Source of the DNA: Malania oleifera
Taxonomy: Eukaryota; Streptophyta; Magnoliopsida; Santalales; Ximeniaceae
NCBI RefSeq assembly: GCF_029873635.1
Contig: NC_080419.1
Span: 62,356,040-62,420,039 of the forward strand
Reading direction: 5' to 3'
DNA: 64,000 bases
The position numbers were made by a program, and so were the translations under genes. This document shows positions 55,952 to 64,000 of the stretch, piece by piece. The notes beneath the pieces were generated by a model. The model was not told the DNA's origin and did no database searches. It worked only from the letters and a program-made list of their open reading frames with translations. Every line of letters begins with the position of its first letter. Position 1 is the stretch's first letter.

Positions 55952-58489
55952 CCACATAATTGAAGCATAGATGATAAATTTGGAATTCCCTTTTTCAAAA
56001 GTGTCACACTTATCAAAAAGATCTTTTGACTATTTTCTTATTAATGGTTGATGATGAAATCTAGTAATATTGTTTCAAAAACCTCTTCATTTTGTCAAAA
56101 ATTCTCATTTTAAAAGGAAACTTCGCATTTTTTGAATCCCAAGTATCTTTTGCTTTTAAAATCAATCTTTATGATTAATAACAAATTAAAAATTTTCCCT
56201 ATCTACATTAATTCCTGATTTCAATTAGGAAATTTTCGACTCCATCACTATTAAATGCTTTATTTTAATATTGGATTTAAATCTCCATTTCCATGGACTC
56301 CCGATTTCAATCAGAATATTTTTCAACTCAATCATCATTTAATCCTTGATTTTAATCTAGATTTAATTCTCTATTTCCATAAACTCTTGATTTCAATCAG
56401 GAGATTTTTCAACTCATTCATTGTTTAATTCTTGATTTTAATCAATGATTTAAATCTTTATCACCATAAATTTTTTATTTCAATCAAAAGATTTTTCAAA
56501 TCAATCATCATTAAATCTCAAATTTTAATCTTGAATTTTTCAATCTTCTGGTTTCAATCAAGGGATTTTTCAACTTAATATTCATTAAGTATTTGATTTC
56601 GATATTGAATTTTGAAATCTCTATCATTATAAAATCTCAATTTTAATTAGCGATTTTTGCATTAATCATCATTTTCCCCTTGATTTCAACCATAGAATTC
56701 TAATCTCAATCACAATTAATCCCTAGCCCCAATCAATGATTTCATGTGATCCTTTCAATCCTTGATTTAAATTAAGAGATTTTAATGTTGACCTCCATTG
56801 ATACTTAATCTCAAAACCACTCAATCACCAAATTTCTCCATTTTTTATCTTTCAAAAAAAATTCAAATGTGATCATCTTTGAATTCATTCATTGCATTCA
56901 ATAAAAAATTTTCCCATTATTTTCCATTTTTTCCTTTTTTCAAAATTTAGGATTACCTCAGGCTAACTCTTTTTTCATGTAAGAGCATGTTAGGGTTTTC
57001 TAACATTGTTGTTGGGACTCTTACACGATGGTTATTACATTGGATGAACGAAAAAGGAACTTTTTCTTCTTGCTTTTTTTTTATTTTTTTCACACAACAG
57101 TAGCTATGCTTAGAACTGGTGTTGAAAAGGGTGCTAGTTGAACGATCTTCCTTAAAATAGTACCTTTCCTAACCTAAACTCTCTTATTTTTTTTTTTTTT
57201 TCGTATATCTCTTAAGATTTTTTCTTTATTTTCCCTTAAAAAAAATGAAGGTGACGACTTCACTTTTTCAATCATTGTTATCTTCTTAGAGTCTTTGTCC
57301 TTCCTTTTAGTTTTCTTGTTTGGGGGATCTCTATGTGACTCCCAGTCGTCCGCACCTCTGGATTTTGTCTGGTGTGATAATAGGTAAGCTACTTTGTGGA
57401 TTCAGTCATACCAAATAAAAATTCAAATTCCCCTTGCATTATTTCATTGTTTGAGTGCATGTGTATATTTCTATGTGTTCTTTATATTGTTTGATTTTTG
57501 ATTTGACATTAAAGTAATAGGGCTTTCATGAGGCCTAAACTTTTTCACAAGTCCTACAAAGGCCTTTTCAATGGAATGAATGTTTTAGGGTGTCACCCCA
57601 TTGAATTCTCAAGAATGAGAATTTAAGGTGTTACCTTTCTTATTCATAATTGTACTCCAAAATCTAATCTCTTAAAAAAACTTTTATTTATTTTATCTTT
57701 TCAAAAAAATTAAAATAAAGGGGCGACTCTATTTTTCTAAAGTAAAAAAGGGCAAGTTAGAGGACCAATGGTTTGGTACTCTACACTTATTTTATTTCAA
57801 AACAGTCACCAAATGTTGACAACTTAAACATGTCTTCGAAACTCAATGTTGACAGGTGTTAGTACCTTCCCCTCATACAACTATATACTCCAAGACTTTA
57901 CCTGATGATGCATATAATTGACCATTGGTTTCCATGAACCAAGGGATAACATGGTGACCAAAGGACTGATAGTAACTGATTTGGTTTTCGAATCTCACCT
58001 AGGTAAAAAAAAAAAACTTAGTGACGACTCTATTGACTTGAATTTTGATATATTTCTCAACCTCATATTTTATTTATGAGCTCGCCATTCAGTTGAGGTG
58101 TTTCGAAGATTCGACCTCCTTTGGAAGGTGATCAATTTGGAGGTTGCGACAATTATTGTTTCATTTCCTTTTGCTGGTGTCTGTGTAAAAACAGTTGTTC
58201 GAAAATGGAGAAGTGGGCATGGTGGACCTTATTTATTTAGTTATGAAAGGATCTAGTTAAGTCACTTTTGAGTTATATTTGACAATTTGTGGGACTTCAG
58301 TGGCAATAGTGGATTCAAGATACCAAATATAAAAAGTTAGTAACATAAATAAATATCTATTTTTATATTATACAAAATCAAAATAAAGAAAAAAACAAAA
58401 ATTAAAAATAAAAGAAATATGAAACAGCTGCTTTATTTTAGATGTCCAAATTACGGGTCCAAGATTCCTACTAGTGTGGCGGCGTTGTC
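55952..58489. other. Intergenic region between element D and the synthase gene
   Basis: AT-rich and non-coding. The part 57230-58160 has ggggcgactc, gtgacgactc and ggttgcgacaatt phrases of the type seen in LTR-to-leader regions of some plant gypsy elements, so an old LTR is possible, but no edges or primer site were found. The region also holds the degenerate array at 56217-56640. No gene was recognised. Confidence 0.45.
56217..56640. repeat. Degenerate tandem array, about 86-bp period
   Basis: The phrase gatttcaatc (with variants) starts at 56217, 56303, 56389, 56476 and 56550, giving periods of 86, 86, 87 and 74. Between them recur agatttttcaactcaatcatcatt-like and cttgattttaatc-like stretches in the same order. 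Units differ at many positions, so the array is old. Weaker traces continue to about 56780. Confidence 0.75.
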
Positions 58490-58669
58490 GAAAAGCATGT
58501 TGAAGTCATGAAACATAAAGGCACAATGCAATGCTTCCTCACTCACTGTTCCTCGGGTCACCAAAAATCTCCTCCGCCAATGAAAAGCATGTTGAAGTCA
58601 TGAAACATGAAGGCACAATACAATCCTTCCTCACTGTTCCTTGCGTCACCAAAAACCTCATCCGCCTGG
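58490..58669 (+). repeat. 92-bp tandem duplication upstream of the synthase gene
   Basis: Copy 1 is 58490-58581 and copy 2 starts at 58582. Both read gaaaagcatgttgaagtcat, gaggcacaat-like, cttcctcactgttcct and gcgtcaccaaaaa-like, ending in tccgcc. Copy 1 has an extra actc. Copy 2 ends about 12 bases before the TATA candidate. Confidence 0.92.
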
Positions 58670-58681
58670 TCTTCATATAAT

Positions 58682-58690
58682 TATATAATA
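58682..58690 (+). promoter_or_regulatory. TATA-box candidate for the synthase gene
   Basis: tatataata lies about 90 bases before the start codon, after the 92-bp duplication. The leader would be about 60 bases with a (CT)n tract (58758-58777) right before the ATG, a common leader type in plants. Position is an inference. Confidence 0.5.
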
Positions 58691-58778
58691 ATGCACACGC
58701 CCGCCGTCCCTCCCTTCCCCTTAAACCTCTCCCTTCTCTGTTTTGCAGGGTTTAATTTCTCTCTCTCTCTCTCTCTCC

Positions 58779-59482
58779 ATGGCATCTATATCTTTCAATC
58801 TCAATTTTTCCCCCACCACCGCCATCGCCGCCCCTGTGAGCACCACTGCCGCCACCTCATACCTTCCCAGGAACCCATCTCTCTCGCTCTTCTGTTTGAA
58901 CTCCGCTTCATTTCACCATGCCCCAAAATCGCACACCTTCGCAACCCGAATATACAAAACCCCCGTAATCTGTTCCTCCACTCTCCGTCGCCGCCCGGAA
59001 TACATCCCCAGCCACATCTCCGACCCCGCCTACGTGCGCGTCTTCGACACCACTCTCCGCGATGGGGAGCAATCCCCCGGCGCCACCATGACCAGCAAGG
59101 AGAAGCTCGACATCGCCCGCGGGCTCGCCAAGCTCGGCGTTGACATAATAGAGGCTGGGTTTCCTGCGGCCTCAAAGGACGACCTTGAGGCCGTGAAAAT
59201 GATCGCCGTCGAGGTCGGCAACGATGTTGACGGCGAGGGGTACGTGCCGGTCATATGCGGTCTGGCGCGGTGTAATAAGAACGACATTGATGCGGCATGG
59301 GAGGCCGTCAAGCATGCGAAGCGGCCCAGGATTCATACGTTTATTGCAACCAGCGAGATTCATATGCAGTATAAGCTGAAGAAGTCGAGGGACGAGGTGA
59401 TTGAGACTGCGAGGAGTATGGTGAGATACGCAAGGAGCCTTGGCTGTCAGGATGTGGAGTTCAGTCCCGAAGATGCAGGGAG
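58779..59482 (+). CDS. 2-isopropylmalate synthase, chloroplast-targeted, exon 1 (partial)
   Basis: The enzyme condenses acetyl-CoA with 2-oxoisovalerate, the first committed step of leucine biosynthesis, in plastids. Start: ATG at 58779 in ccatggc context; the frame is open to an upstream TTG but has no earlier ATG. Residues 1 to about 65 are Ser/Thr/Ala/Pro-rich and low in acid, ending near VICSST: a plastid transit peptide. The catalytic TIM-barrel domain then begins: [17 protein letters not shown] (85-101) with the metal-binding Asp and the family signature, [13 protein letters not shown] (120-132), VICGLARC (158-165), [11 protein letters not shown] (186-196) and [10 protein letters not shown] (225-234). 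Exon end: 59482, phase 2, before GT at 59483; family members continue SDREF. The allosteric domain and the rest of the barrel are not in the window. Methylthioalkylmalate synthase is a close relative; outside Brassicales isopropylmalate synthase is far more likely. Confidence 0.9.
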
Positions 59483-61985
59483 GTTAGATTTTACTGGTGA
59501 AAGCTTTGTTTGTTTGCTCTTTGGTTGCTGAGAAAGCGGGCGAAAAAAAAAAAACGTGATGGTTTCATAATATTGTGTTTCACTTGTTTTAAGTTTGTGC
59601 ATTGTTCTTGATTGAAAACATTTAGTACTTGATTGCTTTATTTTATCTCACCATCATCATCCCCAAGTAATGGTACCATGATTAGGGTGGGTACTGACTG
59701 TACTTGACACTGCTTATTTTTGGTCCTTAAGGCAACTTTAGCAAAAACATAAATTTAAATTCTTGTAAGTTTCCCATCTGGTTATTAGTTAAACCTCGTT
59801 GGTTCAATTGGATATATAATATGTTGTTCACATTAATACCTACGGTTCATGGGCTGTGGCTTGGAATTCAACTGATAAGAATAGGAGTGATGTGGTGGGT
59901 GAGAGTTCCATCTTCCTCTTTGATTTGATCTTCTATATGGAGATTGCATTTGGAAGTTTCTGGAGGGAAAATTGGGAATGTCTGCTGTAGCCCCTGCTTC
60001 TCTAGCTGTGATCCTATGGATAGCAATTGAAATCTCTTGATGGCTAGGTCAATCCCTAGGAGATTGCTGTAGGATGGATTGGGAAGAGAGAGAATAAATA
60101 AAAAATAAAAGAAAACAAAATGAAATGAACTGAAAAAAAATGAAAACTAAAGGAAAAGAGAAAATGCAATGAGGGTTCTTTGTTTTAAATAATGCAAGTT
60201 GCCCCATACAACTGCTTGCTAGAAATTTGTATAGGCATTTCCCTCAAAATGTAGAAACAGTGCCAAATCCATAAAACCAAAAGTTATAAAATAAAATCAT
60301 GCGAACAAACCATAAGGGACCATTGGTATCACTACTGAAAATTCTGGAAATGATAGCTAGAAACAAAGATTTAAAAATAGATATAGAAACTAAAAATTGA
60401 AAACACACAATTCGTTTGGTTAATATTTCCAAAACTAAAACAAATTTGAAATCTAATTGAACACATGTTATTTTTGTCCTTGAATCAAATATCATATAAT
60501 AAATATTATGAAGATAATAAAAATATAAGAAGATACAAATTAGAAGAATATTATAATAAAACTAGGAATTAATTGTGATTATATTAATTAGTATTCTTTA
60601 TACTCACTTTTTAGTGCTCTAAGAACAACCTTATTGTATATTACAATTGAAAAATGGTCAAAATATTTTGGGAATGACTTCTGTTAGTTTCTCGTCATTT
60701 TGTAGATATTTTTATTTAATTATATGTGAAATTTCAAAGTCATTTTGTATTGGTTTTTATTAAAAAATGTTTATAGAATGATTTAATTCATAAAGTGAAA
60801 TTTGGATATGAAGGTAGGTTGCGACACCAGGTGAACATCATAAAATTTGGTTTGTGTTTTTGCCACAATAGATGAAATTGGCAATAGAAAACTAGTAACA
60901 TATAAATAGAAAACTAGCAACATAAACAAATGCTTTGTTAGTACCTATTTTGGCTGGACTATAATGAAACACATAAAAGAGAATGTAGAAAAAATATCAA
61001 ACTACCCCCAAATTATGCTTGCGCCCATGGTAAATATAGAAATATCAGCATGAACCCCCTAGTTACCTTTTGGGTGGGGCAACCTTGCCTATGGGGAGGC
61101 AAGATTGATATACCTCCGAGATGCCTGGGTCAACATGCTGCAACTCATTTTTTTAGTAATTTACGTGGAGAAAGTAGTAGATGATTCTTCCACTTAATGA
61201 GGAACCATTTGAAACTACCATTTGAAGAAGCCACTTTCTTGTCCTCTACTAGTTCGCTAATAGTTCAATTGTGATATTATTCTCAACAAATATATATAAT
61301 ATACATAATAAAGTTACTCTACATATTTAGTACATACTTACATTTATACATGCGCCAACTTAAATTACAGATTTTTAATAAAGTGAAAGCTCTTTTCTCT
61401 CTGTTTTTGAATATTTTTTAACTCTTAATATGATATAATAATTAATAAATTTCAAGAATATTTTATAGAACAAAAAAATTAAATTTTATATAATTTTTTG
61501 CTATTAATTATTTTTTTATTATAGTTAGATAATAGGTGATTATTAATCTATGAACCATATATTTATAACATTATCTTTTATTGTTGTAATATTATCATTG
61601 TAATGTATATAATGCAGATATCATCGGTTCGACCTCCGGTTTGACCCATCAGTTTTACTGGTTCAACTGATTTGGTGGCTTCACGAGGTTGGTTATTGGT
61701 CTAGTTTTCAAAACTATGATTTGCATGCACAAATGGAGGCTCAAATGCAAAATCCTCAATATCAAGTATAGGAAATGCTTATACATAATGGTCATGTTCA
61801 AGCACATAAGAATTAGGATAACACATTGAATTCTGTGCCCATTCTATAAAAGTTCCATATTGATCATTTTTCTAACCGTTGTCTGCTTAAGCCAAAAGAA
61901 AGTTAAACTAGTATCCCGTTGTCTGCTTAAGCCAAAAGAAAGTTAAACTAGTATCACATTTTTTGGTAGTTCAAATGGGGAGCAA
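59483..61985 (+). other. Presumed intron 1 of the synthase gene, first part
   Basis: Starts with gttaga after the exon. No stretch encoding the expected next segment (SDREFLYHILGEVI-like) was found by reading through. AT-rich with A-rich runs (60090-60170). A direct duplication lies at 61877-61955. If the gene is intact, exon 2 lies beyond 64000 and this intron is over 4.5 kb; if not, the locus is a truncated copy. Confidence 0.5.
61877..61955. repeat. 40-bp tandem duplication
   Basis: Copy 1 61877-61916 and copy 2 61917-61955 read cgttgtctgcttaagccaaa, agaaagttaaactagtatc, nearly without difference, so it is young. Confidence 0.95.
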
Positions 61986-63178
61986 CATTGTATTTTTTTT
62001 TTATCAGCAAAGGAAATTTTTTGGGAGGGCATCAAGGGGATGCCAACCCGATGCACAGAAAGTCAACCACCTTGAAGGGTGTCTCAAAAATAAAAAAAAT
62101 TACTCTGTAATAATTCGCTACAAATCGACTATGCCAGCTGTTAACCGCAAAAAACCATAGCTCTTTACTAATTTGAAGCGGTGAAATTGAATTTTTAAAC
62201 ACTCTTATATTCCTCTCCTTCCAAACGTACCAAAAAATTGTGAGGAATGAGAGACAAGGCCTTTCTCTTTTCTGTTGTTGCTCGAATCCCTCTCCAAGAC
62301 TAGAGCTCACATCCCATAGAGCTAGCAGTAATCCACCATTGTCCAATCAAAGCTGAGGCCATTTTCCAGAGATTCCTGGTCCATGGACAATGAAGAAGGA
62401 TGTGCTCAACTGATTCTGCATCAGCCATGTGAAGGGCCATCTGTCAGCACTAGACAACCCCCTTCGCTGCAAGTTATCTAAGGTCAAGATCTTACCATGA
62501 GTTGCTTTCCAATTAAGAAAGGCAACCTTTGTAGGGGGAACTGTCTTCCAATTTTGAGTTGAAGGAGAGTAAGTGTTGTTTGACTCCAAAGGGAAAAGTG
62601 CCCTATAATAAGATCTAACAGTGAAAACCCCCTTATTAACTAAGGTCCAAATTGGATGATATGGAGTTATTTGGAGTGCTTTGCTGTTGGAAGTTGTAAA
62701 GATTACCGTGGAAGTCTGTGAGCTAATGGAATTCCCAATTTGCCACATTGCTATGGAATGGGATGTTCCAAAAAACCCTTGATTTGATGTTTGGAGGTGC
62801 TGATTGATGCAGACATCTTTGTCACAGGCCAAGTTGTAAATGGCTGGAAATAAGACCTAAGCGACTCTTGGTTGCGCCACACATCATGGCAAAAATAAAT
62901 GTTGTCCCCATTCCCCACGTGCAATCTCATACTAGAAAAGAAGTCATTCCAACCTTTCTTGATGAATCTCCACACCCTTAAACTTTGTGGTCCTCTACTG
63001 GCTTGGGAGACCCATTTATCATGCTCTAGCCCATATTTCATGGCAATGATTCCCCACCAAAGATGATCTTTCTCTATCATGAATCTCCACAACCATTTCC
63101 CAAGAAGGGCTTTATTGAAAATGTGGAACCGAAACCTCTTGGACAATTGATTTGGTATTGGTTCTTCGAATCGATCAT
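61986..63178 (-). pseudogene. LINE (L1-type) fragment: C-terminal end of ORF2
   Basis: Minus-strand frames: 63146-62751 with FNKALLGKWLWRFM, VWRFIKKGWNDFF and VGNGDNIYFCHDVW, typical of the part after the reverse transcriptase in plant L1 ORF2; 62832-62347 with FTVRSYYRALF, WKTVPPTKVAFLNWKATHGK and TLDNLQRRGL, the zf-RVT domain, whose Cys/His ligands are partly lost; 62346-62032 with FLTIFWYVWKERNIRVFKN, the end. A T-run at 61991-62000 on the + strand corresponds to the poly-A tail. The RT and endonuclease are absent: the usual 5' truncation of LINEs. At 63178 it meets a gypsy fragment. Both lie in the presumed intron, antisense to the synthase. Confidence 0.88.
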
Positions 63179-63189
63179 GGATTTTTTTC

Positions 63190-63660
63190 TTAAGGTGTAA
63201 TAATTAACTACCTAGATCCTAAGATCACAATTAGTGGCATAATAATCCTCAAATTCTTCATACAAAGCCTAGTAGTTCATGGCTAGCATCATGATTGAGA
63301 TTCTTGTTGAAATAGGTTATGGAGTTGCCTTACCTACATACCACTCCTGTAATATTCATACTAGATGCATCATAGGCGGTCTCAATAACATTAGAAAGGG
63401 TGGACGTGATGAGATAGGATGTGCCTCATTGAGCTTTATCTCCTTAAAAAGCTATGGCAATGGTAGACTCAATTCCCTTTTCTTCATACAATTAGCCAGG
63501 GGAGCCTTGATGTTGCTAAAACTCCAAATTAAGTGCCCATAGAATGTGGCTAACCCATGGAAACAATGCACCTTAGAAATTGATTTGAGTTTTGGCCATG
63601 CTAAAACTGCCTTAATATTCTCAGATAAGTGAAAATGCCTAGGGCAGAAACCAATGTTTT
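63190..63660 (-). pseudogene. Ty3/gypsy RT / RNase H fragment (decayed)
   Basis: On the minus strand, from 63650: ENIKAVLAWPKLKSISKVHC, FHGLATFYGHLIWSFSNI and APLANCMKKREF, the connection after the RT thumb (family form FHGLATFYRRFI); then in another frame AYDASSMNITGVV (family DASGVGIGAVL) and NSITYFNKNLN, the start of RNase H. Stops and frameshifts throughout. FHGLATFYRRF-type wording is what I know from the same chromovirus group as the family G tails, so it may be a piece of that family; that is an inference. Confidence 0.8.
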
Positions 63661-64000
63661 AGAAGGCTAAGACGTAAGGTCACGCCTTTAAACCCTCATG
63701 AGGCGAATTATAAGCCTTTGAGATTTTTATTTTATTTTTTACATTGGATAAAATATACAAATAAAATAAATATACCTTTTAAAAATAAATAAAAAATTAA
63801 GAAAATCATAATTAAAACTAAAACAAATATAATTGTAACCCACTTGCTGGCCATTAAAAAAAATACTAACTTGAATTCATTAAGTAAATCATTCTATGTG
63901 ATAGTCATAATTCTACAAAGGACAAGCTATTTTTATAATCTAAAATGCAATTCTTTATTATTTCAGGAAGTTTGGGATTTTGAGAATTTTGGAGTCTTAG
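63661..64000. other. Window end, no gene recognised
   Basis: Starts with ctaagacgtaaggtcacgcc and catgaggcgaattataagcc, a type of aggcg/aagcctt inverted phrase common in plant dispersed repeats, then poly-A/T-rich sequence. No exon of the synthase seen. Confidence 0.4.

Noticed and set aside
58743-58778. N-terminal extension of the synthase to a TTG at 58743
   Set aside because: No ATG there; the added residues come from the CT tract. ATG at 58779 in ccatggc context followed by a transit peptide fits better.
58607-59143. 178-codon frame overlapping the synthase exon in another phase
   Set aside because: It is a shadow of the GC-rich exon; the product is Arg/His/Pro-rich and has no known domain, while the other phase matches isopropylmalate synthase throughout.
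62032-63146. Host gene on the minus strand at the window end
   Set aside because: Motifs are those of the L1 ORF2 C-terminus and zf-RVT domain, with broken frames and a terminal T-run.
63279-63542. 87-codon + strand frame at 63279
   Set aside because: It is antisense to a recognisable gypsy RT/RNase H relic and resembles nothing itself.

Overview
The window looks like nuclear DNA of a flowering plant, probably a dicot; I cannot name the species. It is AT-rich and gene-poor. One nuclear gene is visible: the first exon of a plastid-targeted 2-isopropylmalate synthase (leucine biosynthesis) at 58779-59482 on the + strand. Almost everything else is LTR retrotransposon, mostly decayed and deeply nested, and many insertions can be bounded to the base by 5-bp target-site duplications (TSDs). 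No tRNA, functional rRNA gene, CRISPR array or prokaryote-style operon was seen.

Layout. 1-936: pol tail plus LTR of a Ty3/gypsy element (family G here). 937-3568: minus-strand Ty3/gypsy gag-pol fragment (K), fused to an inverted Copia LTR fragment (3569-4974) and a probable LTR full of microsatellites (J, 4975-7023). 7024-17316: 5'-truncated Ty1/copia element of SIRE-like layout (gag, protease, integrase, RT, RNase H, an extra third ORF, 3' LTR); its 3' LTR is split by a related solo LTR (13677-15623). 17768-21940: a second Copia solo LTR, itself split by a gypsy LTR (18449-20593). 22358-26151: minus-strand solo LTR I, split by solo LTR E (22884-25226). 26237-33538: minus-strand Ty3/gypsy element F with two LTRs but no gag, protease or primer binding site. 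33539-37750: no gene recognised. 37752-39774: two more family G tails in direct order.

40760-55946: one nearly complete minus-strand Ty3/gypsy element D, TSD ttgca, with primer binding site, polypurine tract, gag and pol. It hosts a solo LTR (H, 46435-49110) between gag and protease, and its 5' LTR hosts element E' (51394-54799), which in turn hosts a three-LTR Cassandra TRIM (53316-54486) whose LTRs carry 5S rRNA-like sequence. This is the best dissected three-level nest in the window.

55952-58489 is non-coding and holds a degenerate 86-bp tandem array. The synthase exon follows, with a 92-bp tandem duplication just upstream. After its donor splice site at 59483 no further exon was found before the window ends; that stretch contains a LINE fragment (61986-63178) and a Ty3/gypsy RT fragment (63190-63660), both minus strand.

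No retroelement here looks able to move by itself: every pol region has stops, frameshifts or missing parts. The most interesting signals lie in the LTRs: family-specific clusters of short motifs placed just upstream of TATA boxes, a palindromic block shared by several gypsy LTR families, and the tandem Cassandra. Family letters (A-K) are labels made for this window.
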